NCBI RefSeq assembly: GCF_002884975.1
Contig: NZ_PJKB01000001.1
Span: 892,596 to 956,595, forward strand
Source: Akkermansia muciniphila
GTDB taxonomy: Bacteria > Verrucomicrobiota > Verrucomicrobiia > Verrucomicrobiales > Akkermansiaceae
Length of the DNA stretch: 64,000 nt
Direction: 5' to 3'
Part shown: positions 56,115-64,000 of the stretch, piece after piece
Layout: each line of letters starts with the position of its first letter
Position numbering within the stretch: position 1 is the first letter of the stretch
Notes under the pieces: generated by a model
What the model saw: the letters and a program-made list of their open reading frames with translations, nothing else
Told to the model about the DNA's origin: nothing
Database searches by the model: none
Position numbers and translations under genes: made by a program

Positions 56115-56256
56115 AAGGCGCGGCCAGTTTATCACAGCCCCGGCTCATGCACAAGAAGACAGAATCAGGATACCATCCGGGGATACCGCCGGGCACGGGC
56201 GGCATGAAACGCATTTCCCCATTGAGCGCGGGCACGGAACGTGTTAGCCTGCCTGC

Positions 56257-57693
56257 ATGAAGCATATTCACCTTCTGTTGCTGGCTCTGCTAGCCCTGTT
56301 TGCCGGGTCCCCGTTCCGGGCGGCCGCGGAGGAAACCTTCCGCGACCGGGTAGTGGTCATCCCCGTGGGGGAGGACTCCCTGACCAGCAAGCAGAGCTTC
56401 GGCTTCATGAACCGCATCCTGAAGCGGGCGCAGGAGGAACAGGCGCGGGCCGTGGTGTTTGACCTGAACACGCCCGGCGGCCTGGCCTGGGAAACCAGCG
56501 AGATGATGATGAAAAGCATCCAGCCGCTGACCATTCCCACCTATGCCTACGTGAACCCCAAGGCCATGTCCGCCGGAGCGCTCATCTCCGCGGCGTGCGA
56601 CAAGATTTACATGGCGCCCGTCTCCTCCATCGGCGCGGCGGGCATCATCACCTCCTCCGGGGAGGAAATGGACCCCGTCATGCGCAAGAAGGCGGAAAGC
56701 GCCTTCTGGGCCTTCACCCGCTCCGTCGTCACGGAAAAGGGCTACCGCCCGGAAGTGGTGAAAGCCATGATGATTCCGTCCGACAAGGAACAGCAGTTCG
56801 GCCCCGTCAAACTGGAAAAAGGCGCCCTGCTGACCCTGACGGGCAAGGAGGCCGCCACGCGGCTGGAAGACGGCAAGCCCCTGCTGGCGCAGGGAACGGC
56901 CTCCTCCGTCACAGACCTGCTGGCCCAGGAGAAGGTGGACGCCCCCACAGTCACGGCGGAGCCCACCGCCTTTGAACGCATCGGCCTCTGGATTGCGTGG
57001 GCCTCCCCCGTCCTGATCCTGCTGGGCATCGGCGGCATTTACATGGAATTCAAGACTCCGGGGTTCGGCATCGGCGGCATCGTGGCTATTGCGGCCTTCG
57101 CCCTCTTCTTCTTCGGCAATAACATTGCGGGGAACCTGGCGGGGTATGAAACGGCGGCCCTGCTCATTCTGGGCGTGGTGCTGCTGTGCGTAGAATTCTT
57201 CGTCATCCCCGGCACCTTCATTGCGGCCATTGCCGGCGGCATCTGCATCTTCCTGGCCCTGTTCGGCGGCATGATCAGCTCCTGGGAATGGGACCACATC
57301 ATCCGGGACGGACAGTGGGACGACGTCAACACGCTGGCGATGGTCCTGGGCATCCCCCTCTTGAAACTGGCCCTGGGCCTGACCGGAGGCGCCATCCTGA
57401 TCGCCGTGCTGATGAAGTACCTGCCGGACTCCATCCTGATGCGCCGCGTTACGAACGCCACGGTCAGCGGCGGCCCCGCCGGAGAGGCCGTCAACATTCC
57501 GCGCGTGCAGATAGGCGACCGGGGCAACGCCGTGACGGAGCTGAAGCCCAATGGCAAGGCCATGATCCATGGCGAAATATGCGAGGTTTTCTCTCGACAA
57601 GGCATACTCATTAAGGGTACCCCTGTGCGCGTCGTGGACATCCGTCCGTTCGACCTCGTCGTCGTCAGGGACGACTCCCCCTCCGGGGACTGA
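56257..57693 (+). CDS. NfeD-family membrane serine protease, long form
   Basis: 478 residues with a signal peptide (about 1-24). The ClpP-class N-terminal domain has VFDLNTPGGLAWETS and the catalytic serine in NPKAMSAGALISAACDKIYM split as NPKAMSAGALIS. Four or five membrane helices follow (about 230-395), then an NfeD OB-fold domain (about 400-470, ALSO RGNAVTELKPNGKAMI). Long NfeD proteins are thought to work with stomatin-like partners in membrane protein quality control; no stomatin gene is adjacent. rimO follows after 26 bp. Confidence 0.88.
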   Translation: MKHIHLLLLALLALFAGSPFRAAAEETFRDRVVVIPVGEDSLTSKQSFGFMNRILKRAQEEQARAVVFDLNTPGGLAWETSEMMMKSIQPLTIPTYAYVNPKAMSAGALISAACDKIYMAPVSSIGAAGIITSSGEEMDPVMRKKAESAFWAFTRSVVTEKGYRPEVVKAMMIPSDKEQQFGPVKLEKGALLTLTGKEAATRLEDGKPLLAQGTASSVTDLLAQEKVDAPTVTAEPTAFERIGLWIAWASPVLILLGIGGIYMEFKTPGFGIGGIVAIAAFALFFFGNNIAGNLAGYETAALLILGVVLLCVEFFVIPGTFIAAIAGGICIFLALFGGMISSWEWDHIIRDGQWDDVNTLAMVLGIPLLKLALGLTGGAILIAVLMKYLPDSILMRRVTNATVSGGPAGEAVNIPRVQIGDRGNAVTELKPNGKAMIHGEICEVFSRQGILIKGTPVRVVDIRPFDLVVVRDDSPSGD

Positions 57694-57719
57694 CTTCACC
57701 ACGCTCTTCACTCACTGCC

Positions 57720-59078
57720 ATGCCTCTCACCGTTGGACTTATTTCCCTGGGCTGCCCCAAGAACCTGATTGACTCTGAAATCATGATCGGCCACATGCAG
57801 AAGGCCGGCATGACCATGACCCCGGAACCTGAGCTGGCGGACGTGATGGTGGTCAACACCTGCGCCTTTATTGACCAGGCCAAGCAGGAAGCCATCGACG
57901 CCATTCTGGACGTCGTGCGCGCCCGGGAGAACGGAGCTTATCCGGAAAACCAGAAGCTGATTGTAGCGGGCTGCCTGTCCCAGCGCTTCCAGAAGGAACT
58001 TCCCGCCCTGCTGCCGGAGGTGGACGCCTTCATCGGCCCGGACCAGGTCACCAAACTCCCGGAAATCATCACGGAGGTGATGGAGCGAACCGCTCCGGAT
58101 AAAAATTTTATTGAAGGCAAGTGCAAGTACGTGCCGGACTGGGACACGCCGCGCTACCGCCTCACCCCTCCCCATACGGCCTACATCAAGATAGCGGAAG
58201 GATGCAACCACGGCTGCGCCTACTGCATTATCCCGATGATCCGGGGACGCCACCGCAGCCGCTCCCAGCAGGACGTGGTGCGTGAAGCGGAAGCTCTCAT
58301 CCAGTCCGGAGTAAAGGAAATCTGCCTGATTGCCCAGGACATCACCTATTACGGCATGGACAAATGGACGGACGCGCGCCCGAACCGCCGCAGTGCGGTG
58401 GACTCCTCCCGCGGGGAATCCCTGGCCACCCTGATCCGCGCCCTGAACGCCATTGAAGGGGAATTCTGGATACGCCTGCTTTACACCCACCCCGCCCACT
58501 GGGGCGGCGAACTGACCGCCGCCATTGCGGAAAGCCCCAAGGTGGCCCGCTACGTGGACATCCCCCTCCAGCACATTTCCGACAACATGCTCAGCGCCAT
58601 GCAGCGCGTGACGGACGGGGACTACATCCGCAGCCTCCTGCGGGACATCCGGAAGGCCGTTCCGGGAATCGCCATCCGCACCACCTTCATCACCGGATTC
58701 CCCGGAGAGACGGAGGACGACCACCAGGAGCTAATGGAGTTCATTGAAGAATTCCGCTTTGAACGGGCCGGTATTTTCACCTTCTCACGGGAGGAGGGCA
58801 CCAAGGCCTACAAGATGCCCGGCCAGGTGCACCACCGGACCAAGGCGCGCCGCTATAATGAAGCCACCCTGCTGCTGACCCGCATTGCCTCGGAAACGGG
58901 CCAGGACCAGATCGGCAAAAAAATACGCGTGCTGGTGGATGCGCCCGGCGTAGCCAGAACGGAGTGGGACGCCCCGGACATTGACGGAACCGTTTCCGTC
59001 CCGCTCACCCTGCCCGTGGGTGAATTCGCCACGGTCACCGTAACGGACGCCGTGGCGTATGAGCTGACGGCGGAATAG
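57720..59078 (+). CDS. rimO: Ribosomal protein S12 methylthiotransferase
   Basis: 452-residue radical-SAM methylthiotransferase modifying Asp88 of ribosomal protein S12. The N-terminal UPF0004 domain has three cysteines in GCPKNLIDSE, NTCAFIDQAK and AGCLSQRF; the SAM cluster motif is CNHGCAYCIIP (CxxxCxxC); a C-terminal TRAM-like domain ends in TVTVTDAVAYELTAE. A stretch at about residues 215-240 (TDARPNRRSAVDSSRGES) is an insertion between conserved blocks. It follows the NfeD gene closely. Confidence 0.95.
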   Translation: MPLTVGLISLGCPKNLIDSEIMIGHMQKAGMTMTPEPELADVMVVNTCAFIDQAKQEAIDAILDVVRARENGAYPENQKLIVAGCLSQRFQKELPALLPEVDAFIGPDQVTKLPEIITEVMERTAPDKNFIEGKCKYVPDWDTPRYRLTPPHTAYIKIAEGCNHGCAYCIIPMIRGRHRSRSQQDVVREAEALIQSGVKEICLIAQDITYYGMDKWTDARPNRRSAVDSSRGESLATLIRALNAIEGEFWIRLLYTHPAHWGGELTAAIAESPKVARYVDIPLQHISDNMLSAMQRVTDGDYIRSLLRDIRKAVPGIAIRTTFITGFPGETEDDHQELMEFIEEFRFERAGIFTFSREEGTKAYKMPGQVHHRTKARRYNEATLLLTRIASETGQDQIGKKIRVLVDAPGVARTEWDAPDIDGTVSVPLTLPVGEFATVTVTDAVAYELTAE

Positions 59079-59188
59079 GCTGCCGCCATTGGTCGGACAG
59101 GGAGGAAACAGGGTTCAGAGAGACCACCGCAGCGCAAGCCGAAATATATCGTCCCATCCCTGCTCCCCGGCATCTGCGCCAAAGGCGC

Positions 59189-59806
59189 TTATTGTTTCAC
59201 GCTTGATTCCGGGAGGGGCGCACTAACCGGAGGGGGTTCCTGCGGCGCGGCTCCCGAAGATGACGGGGAAGCGGAGTCTGGCACAGGAACCAGGGAGGTG
59301 TTCATGCGGGACATATCCAGCTCACGGGAAGCCGCAGCGGCTTCCGGGCTGACGGCGCCCATATTGGCGGGCAGCGGAAGCAGGGCCCCGTCCGGCCCTG
59401 CCATGTCGGGAGCGGTGACGGGATAAAAGCCCATCATTTCCTGCGGATTGACTACTTCTGACAGGCTCACGTATCCCTGGCTGCCGTCCTCAAATTCAAC
59501 CTTGGCGAACAAATCTCCGCAAACCAGCACCTTGGCTGTTTTCACGCCCCCCTTGACGGTTCCGCTCGTGGAAAAATTATTCTCCGGATTCTGCTCGAAC
59601 ACCATCAACTTTTCCTTCTTGAACGTGACGGATTCCCCCGGCTTGTAAGACGCCTGGTCCGCCCTGTGTTTGGCCGCCATTTTCTTGGACGTGATGCCCA
59701 CGGGATCCAGCGCCGAACTCTGCCGCTCCCAGGCATTCATATGCTTGTTGGGACCGCAGGAAGCCAGAAGCGCCAGCAGGGCGGAAGGGAGAAGTGCCAA
59801 TTTCAT
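59189..59806 (-). CDS. Hypothetical lipoprotein
   Basis: 205 residues. A clear lipobox (LLASC, C17) follows a short signal peptide. Residues about 50-120 form a small beta-rich domain (YKPGESVTFKKEKLMVF, FAKVEFEDGSQGYVSLSEVV), reminiscent of an SH3-like fold but not certain. The rest is a Pro/Ser/Ala-rich tail. No family recognised. It is convergent with rimO and divergent from malQ. Confidence 0.75.
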   Translation of the reverse strand: MKLALLPSALLALLASCGPNKHMNAWERQSSALDPVGITSKKMAAKHRADQASYKPGESVTFKKEKLMVFEQNPENNFSTSGTVKGGVKTAKVLVCGDLFAKVEFEDGSQGYVSLSEVVNPQEMMGFYPVTAPDMAGPDGALLPLPANMGAVSPEAAAASRELDMSRMNTSLVPVPDSASPSSSGAAPQEPPPVSAPLPESSVKQ

Positions 59807-60085
59807 TTGCGTATGATTTTAACTGGCACAGATTGCGGATGGAAGCAGAATTTGCGCCTGTTTATGCAGGATGCCATTTCAAAAAGAAAAATCCCGTCTT
59901 TCGTGTCCATGCGCCTTCCATTCATGCCGGACAGGCGGGAAAACTATCGCGCGTTTTTCCTGCGCCAACCCCGAATCATGGCGCAAAGGCAACGTATTAG
60001 GCTTGCCGCATTCCTCCGGGGGATGCTATTCTGCCACTCACGGTTTCCACGGCTGGCACAGGTCCATCCGGGAAACCGTTCAAGC

Positions 60086-61957
60086 ATGCGTTCTGATATG
60101 GATGAAAAGAGATTAGCCGGCGTAGTTCTGCCATTGTTCTCCCTGCGCCGCAACAACGACCACGGCATCGGGGACCTGACGGCCCTGCGCCAGTGGATTG
60201 ACTGGGCGGCGGACGCCCACGTGGGATTTCTCCAGCTCCTGCCCGTCAATGCCCTGGGGCGGGACGAATGCCCTTCCCCCTATTCCGCCATCAGCTCCAT
60301 CGCTCTGGAGCCCCTGTACCTTTCCCTGGAACCCTGGACCATTCCCGGCCTGGAAGAACGCGTTTTCAATGAAACCGGGGATACGCTGCCGTGGGAACAG
60401 CCCTCCGGCCCCAACCTGGTGGACTACCCCAAGGTCAGGTTCTGGAAAATGTGGATTCTGCGGGATGCATGGAACAATTTTAAGACCAAGCCGGAATATG
60501 AAGGCATCATGCCCAAGTTCCGGGAATGGGTGAGGGAACAGGGAAGCTGGCTGGAAGACTTTGCCTGCTTCCAGGTCCTCTGTGACCTGTTCGGCACGGA
60601 AATCTGGTGGCACTGGCCGGAACAGGACCCCGCACGGGCCAAGGCCATCGCCGCCGATTACGAGGAGGAAAAGGACTTCACCCGCTGGCTTCAATGGCTC
60701 TGTGAAAAGCAGTGGGAATTCATCCGGATTTACGCGGACGAACGTAACGTGAAACTGATGGGGGACATCCCCATCGGCGTTTCCCTGAGCAGCGCGGACG
60801 TCTTCTTTGAACGCTACCTGTTTGATACGGACTGGTGCGGCGGCGCCCCGGCGGAAGGCAATTACGCGGAGGACCCGTTCACGGGAAAATGGGGGCAGAA
60901 CTGGGGCATTCCCCTGTACAAATGGGACGTCATGGCCCAGGACAACTTTGCCTGGTGGAGACGCCGGGTGAAGTACTGCACCAAGATTTTCAGCATGTAT
61001 AGGATTGACCACATCCTGGGTTTTTACCGCATTTACTCCTTCCCGTGGAAACCCACGGAAAACGAGGTTTTCCTGCCTCTTACCCTTGAGCAGGCGGCCC
61101 AGAGGACGGGCGGCAGGCTTCCCGGCTTCAAGCCCCGCGGGGATGACAACGCCGTGGACCGCAACCTGAACCTGACGGACGGAGACCTGTACCTGCGCCT
61201 CCTGCTCTCCGCCGCCCCCGGGGTCAGCGTGGTGGGGGAAGACCTGGGCTGCGTGCCGGATTACGTGCGCCCGAACATGCGCCAGCTTAACATTCCCGGC
61301 TTCAAGATACCCCACTGGGAAATCAGGACGGACGGCACCATCACCCCCGGAAAGGAATACCATGAATGCTCCTTTGCGGCGTTCGGCACGCATGACTTTG
61401 AAACCATCATGCAGACCTGGAATGACAGCTACGCCAAGATTGAGCGTGCGCAGAAACTGGGCCTGTGGGAGGGCACCTCTCCCAAAACGCCGTCCGGCCC
61501 GGAGCAGGAAAGCATTGTGCACCAGGCGGAAGACGGAGCTCGCCTGCTGAAATGGTTTGCTGACTTTGCCGGCATGCAACCGGAAACATGGCTCTCCTGC
61601 TGGAACCTGGAAATCAAGACGGCCATGTACAATGCCCTGTTCCGTTCCAACTCCCGTTACGCGGCCATCCTCTGGCCCGCCCTCTTTGACGTCAACAAGC
61701 GCCTGAACATTCCCGGCACCACGGGAGGCGCCAACTGGCGTGAACGCATGCCCTTCAAGGCCGTGGAAGCTTATGACATGCCCCAGACCGCATGGCTGCG
61801 CGCCGTCATCGGCGGTTCCGACCGTACGCCGCTGCAGGGCGAAGACGCCATCAGGGCGCTCAAGGAATCCAGCAGGCGCCTCTTCCCGAAGGTCACCGTC
61901 AACAATGAACGCTTCCTGAAACGGATGCTGATGTGGCCCAACGGAAAATCCCTGTAA
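60086..61957 (+). CDS. malQ: 4-alpha-glucanotransferase (amylomaltase, GH77)
   Basis: 623 residues from the ATG at 60086; an upstream extension to 59666 is antisense to the lipoprotein gene and not used. GH77 landmarks: LPLFSLRRNNDHGIGDL, the substrate site NALGRDECPSPYS, nucleophile region MYRIDHILGFYRIY, acid/base E in VVGEDLGCVPDYVR, and FGTHDFETI. It transfers glucan chains in maltodextrin or glycogen turnover. The chain is somewhat longer than bacterial MalQ (about 500-550), mostly by inserts in the first half and at the C-terminus. Confidence 0.93.
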   Translation: MRSDMDEKRLAGVVLPLFSLRRNNDHGIGDLTALRQWIDWAADAHVGFLQLLPVNALGRDECPSPYSAISSIALEPLYLSLEPWTIPGLEERVFNETGDTLPWEQPSGPNLVDYPKVRFWKMWILRDAWNNFKTKPEYEGIMPKFREWVREQGSWLEDFACFQVLCDLFGTEIWWHWPEQDPARAKAIAADYEEEKDFTRWLQWLCEKQWEFIRIYADERNVKLMGDIPIGVSLSSADVFFERYLFDTDWCGGAPAEGNYAEDPFTGKWGQNWGIPLYKWDVMAQDNFAWWRRRVKYCTKIFSMYRIDHILGFYRIYSFPWKPTENEVFLPLTLEQAAQRTGGRLPGFKPRGDDNAVDRNLNLTDGDLYLRLLLSAAPGVSVVGEDLGCVPDYVRPNMRQLNIPGFKIPHWEIRTDGTITPGKEYHECSFAAFGTHDFETIMQTWNDSYAKIERAQKLGLWEGTSPKTPSGPEQESIVHQAEDGARLLKWFADFAGMQPETWLSCWNLEIKTAMYNALFRSNSRYAAILWPALFDVNKRLNIPGTTGGANWRERMPFKAVEAYDMPQTAWLRAVIGGSDRTPLQGEDAIRALKESSRRLFPKVTVNNERFLKRMLMWPNGKSL

Positions 61958-62116
61958 GTTCCGGCCAGTTTCCGGAGCGCCGCAAGCCCCTGCGCCGCTT
62001 CATGGCCTTTATGGGAATAACCCCCTGTAATGGATAAACCATTGCAGCTTTCTTCAACTTTTCCTTCCGTTGCATCCGTCCTTGCCTCCTGCCGGAAAAG
62101 CTTCCATACTCCCCGC

Positions 62117-62977
62117 ATGACCTGGAGCTGGAACAAACTGTCCCCCGCCAAATGGGAAGACGCGTGGAGTGAACGCATTGCCGGAAATCCCAATGCCTCC
62201 ATCACCATCATCAAGGGAGGCAAGACCATCAGGATTACCGTTTACTGTGACCGGGAAGAAGACGCCCTGACCCTGAAGCAGTATTTTGGCGGCACTGTCC
62301 GGGAAATCAAGACACGTGACTGGGTGGCGGCCCAGAACCGGGAGGAACGCGCCCCGCTCAGGATAAGGAATTCCCTGGTTATCACGGAACAGAGCTCCGC
62401 AGAAAAGCTTGCCGCCCTGCAACAACAATTCCCCGGACGCCGGATCCTGAGCGTTCCGGCGGAAATGGCCTTCGGCACCGGAGACCATGCCACCACGTCC
62501 ACCTGCCTGCGCTTCATTGCCGACTTCGCCCAATCACGCAAAGAAACAGCCTGGACCATGACGGACATCGGCTGCGGAACCGCCGTACTGGCGATTGCGG
62601 CGCTGAAACTGGGGGCGGAACACGCCACGGCCTTCGACTTTGACCCCATGGCGGTTGAAGTGGCCCGTCACAACATGGAACGCAACGCCGTCACGGCGGA
62701 ACAGCTGGATCTATTTGTAGGGGACGTCTTTGAATGGACGCCCGCAGCCCGGCAGAAGGGCAACCTGGTCGTCGCCAACCTGTTTTCCACCATTCTGCAA
62801 AAAGCCTTCCCGCACATCATCGCGGCCATGAAGAAAGATGCCGTTCTGGTCATCTCCGGGATTCTGGCTTCCCAATGGGAAGAAACGAAAGCCGCGGCTG
62901 AACGCAACGGACTCTCCTTTGACCGGGTCATCAAACGCGGCAAATGGGTCACAGCCAAAGGCGGAATGGCAAAGTAA
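62117..62977 (+). CDS. prmA: Ribosomal protein L11 methyltransferase
   Basis: 286 residues from the ATG at 62117 (MTWSWNKLSPAKWE). Class I SAM-dependent methyltransferase that trimethylates L11. MAFGTGDHATTSTCLRF is the PrmA hallmark; the SAM-binding loop is TDIGCGTAVLAIAALKLGAE, written over residues about 150-170; NLVVANLFSTIL is the N-(L/I)-x motif near the active site. A start 29 codons upstream is open but lacks similarity. Stands alone between malQ and ribE. Confidence 0.92.
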   Translation: MTWSWNKLSPAKWEDAWSERIAGNPNASITIIKGGKTIRITVYCDREEDALTLKQYFGGTVREIKTRDWVAAQNREERAPLRIRNSLVITEQSSAEKLAALQQQFPGRRILSVPAEMAFGTGDHATTSTCLRFIADFAQSRKETAWTMTDIGCGTAVLAIAALKLGAEHATAFDFDPMAVEVARHNMERNAVTAEQLDLFVGDVFEWTPAARQKGNLVVANLFSTILQKAFPHIIAAMKKDAVLVISGILASQWEETKAAAERNGLSFDRVIKRGKWVTAKGGMAK

Positions 62978-62984
62978 GGCATTC

Positions 62985-63140
62985 TTACACGGGGGGAGGA
63001 CTGAACAGTGCTTCCCCACGGCATATCAATCAACACCCACCTGGGCTCCAGGACCTTCGGTCCTGGTATTTGCCGTTGCCGGCTTCTTTCCGTTATCCCG
63101 GCGTGCCCCTTCCAACAGGGGTCATGTTTTCACAAGCCCG
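62985..63140 (+). other. Highly structured intergenic segment after prmA
   Basis: A GGGGAG...CTTCCCC hairpin containing ACTG-AA-CAGT (62991-63017), an outer pair ACGGCA/TGCCGT (63018-63023 with 63071-63076) enclosing the perfect hairpin CCAGGACC-TTC-GGTCCTGG (63048-63066), and CCCC/GGGG near 63108-63120. No strong U-tract, no coding frame. It could be a small RNA or just prmA's 3' structure. Confidence 0.3.
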
Positions 63141-63216
63141 CGGAATACGCCTTCCCCCTCCACAAAAATCAATCCGCCCTGCGGGTTTCACACTTCGCCC
63201 TCGTTGACGGAAAGCC

Positions 63217-63819
63217 TCACCCCTCCGCCTTTTCACGGGCAGTAAACAGCTTCTCCACATACTTGGCCAGCATGTCCACTTCCAGATTCACCGGCTGGCC
63301 GGAAACGGCGCATTGCAGGTTCGTGCGTCCGAAGGTATGGGGCGTAATCCAGAATTCCAGCCGGGAGCCGTCTAGATTGGCGATCGTCAGGGAAATGCCG
63401 TCAATGGTGATGGACCCCTTGTCAATGCAGTAGCGGGCCAGTTCATCCGGAATGCGCACTTCCAGGCGGTGGTCCTGACCCACGGGCTCCAGGGCCGTAA
63501 TCGTCCCGGTATTGTCCACATGACCCATCACGAAGTGGCCGCCGAAGCGGTCCATGGCGGACATGGCGCGTTCCAGGTTCACCAGCCCCCCGGGCTGGAG
63601 GTTCCCCAGGCTGGTGACGCGGAGTGTCTGGGAAAGCAGGTCAAAGGAGACCCGCTCCCCGTCCAGCGCGTCCACGGTCAGGCAGCAGCCGTTGACGGCG
63701 ACGGAATCACCCAGGGAAAGTTCATGGCCGAACGGAATAACCAGCGTCAGCCTGGCTCCGCCGTTGATGGGCGTAAACCCCTCTACGGTTCCTGTTGTTT
63801 CAACGAGTCCGGTAAACAT
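63217..63819 (-). CDS. ribE: Riboflavin synthase, alpha subunit
   Basis: 200 residues, two tandem lumazine-binding barrels that join two dimethyl-ribityllumazine molecules to riboflavin. First barrel: MFTGLVETTGTVEGF, VAVNGCCLTV, FDLLSQTLRVTSLG. Second: GGHFVMGHVDNTGTI, SITIDGISLTIANLDG, and WITPHTFGRTNL. Full family length. Other rib genes are not adjacent and no FMN riboswitch precedes it; the gap to the upstream antiporter gene is only 24 bp. Confidence 0.96.
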   Translation of the reverse strand: MFTGLVETTGTVEGFTPINGGARLTLVIPFGHELSLGDSVAVNGCCLTVDALDGERVSFDLLSQTLRVTSLGNLQPGGLVNLERAMSAMDRFGGHFVMGHVDNTGTITALEPVGQDHRLEVRIPDELARYCIDKGSITIDGISLTIANLDGSRLEFWITPHTFGRTNLQCAVSGQPVNLEVDMLAKYVEKLFTAREKAEG

Positions 63820-63843
63820 AAAAGTAACGTCCGGCTCCGGCCC

Positions 63844-64000
63844 TTAATGGCCGAAGCAGGTGAAGAAAATGAACACGACAGCCGTGGGGAAGGCTGCCCA
63901 GGCAAACAGCCACAGGGGATTGATGCCCTTGAAGTACTTGCCCAGAATAGCCTGCCCCGCCGGGTTGGGGGCGTTGGCGATGACCGTCAGGCCGCCGCCC
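63844..64000 (-). CDS. C-terminal end of a putative Na+/H+ antiporter (truncated by window edge)
   Basis: The last 51 codons of a gene entering from beyond the window, translated GGGLTVIANAPNPAGQAIL, GKYFKGINPLWLF and AWAAFPTAVVFIFFTCFGH to the stop. The GGGLTVIANAPNPAG loop followed by a last membrane helix resembles the putative Na+/H+ antiporter family (ArsB/NhaD superfamily). Family call is from this fragment only. It ends 24 bp before ribE on the same strand. Confidence 0.6.
   Translation of the reverse strand, partial: GGGLTVIANAPNPAGQAILGKYFKGINPLWLFAWAAFPTAVVFIFFTCFGH

Noticed and set aside
59666-60085. Upstream extension of malQ
   Set aside because: Overlaps the divergent lipoprotein gene antisense; GH77 similarity begins at about 60100.
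63820-63843. FMN riboswitch before ribE
   Set aside because: Only 24 bp separate ribE from the upstream gene and none of the conserved riboswitch blocks is present.

Overview
The window is a high-GC, densely coded bacterial chromosome segment. The best match is a gut Verrucomicrobium of the Akkermansia type. This is inference from content: secreted glycoside hydrolase and sulfatase of the mucin-degrader kind, a carboxynorspermidine-type polyamine pair (nspC-speA), a decayed PEP-CTERM tail, a TPR-secretin of the Planctomycetes/Verrucomicrobia kind, and several genes that lack a clear Shine-Dalgarno. Almost all of it is ordinary core chromosome; no rRNA, tRNA or insertion sequence was found.

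Layout. 0-3.7 kb: secreted GH2 glycosidase, then an AT-rich patch full of inverted and direct repeats, then a tyrosine recombinase. 3.7-10 kb: polyamine genes nspC-speA, a lipoprotein, a secreted sulfatase. 10.2-15.4 kb: leuS-rpe, a fossil PEP-CTERM 3' end, psd, a Sel1-repeat membrane protein. 15.6-16.6 kb: a type I-C-like CRISPR array (15 repeats, 14 spacers) with no cas genes anywhere in the window, followed by 0.5 kb without genes. 17-29.6 kb: ilvB, HAD phosphatase, rpsT and a zinc-ribbon protein, ispH, dus-transglutaminase-lipid kinase, fabI, folD, a DUF374 acyltransferase and an AsmA-like protein. 29.7-43.2 kb (all minus strand): secretin, GH13, CCA transferase, thioredoxin-fold protein, Pit-type phosphate transporter, hrpB, cdsA. 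43.8-47.8 kb: a C-terminal processing protease and an rpiB-glyA fusion. 48-52.1 kb: a small accessory-looking block with a class 3 lipase, a coiled-coil partner, a secreted small protein, a DoxD-DoxA fusion and a VanX-like dipeptidase. 52.2-64 kb: rpoD-dnaG, an NfeD-type protease, rimO, a lipoprotein, malQ, prmA, ribE and the 3' end of an antiporter gene.

Functional links. psd, cdsA, the DUF374 acyltransferase, the DagK-type kinase and fabI belong to lipid and phospholipid synthesis. glyA and folD belong to one-carbon metabolism. GH13 and malQ act on alpha-glucans. GH2 and the sulfatase are exported glycan-degrading enzymes. dnaG and rpoD keep the old macromolecular-synthesis gene pair.

Most worth a second look: (1) the repeat-dense control or recombination region in front of the tyrosine recombinase; (2) the cas-less CRISPR array, whose leader side is abnormal; (3) two tandem copies of an 18-nt motif, each followed by a strong terminator, at 36.9-37.1 kb, which look like sibling small RNAs; (4) the PEP-CTERM fossil between rpe and psd; (5) the RpiB-GlyA fusion; (6) the lipase with a 39-bp in-frame tandem duplication and its coiled-coil partner. 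Starts were chosen by homology and ATG position; where a longer frame begins at GTG or TTG this is stated.
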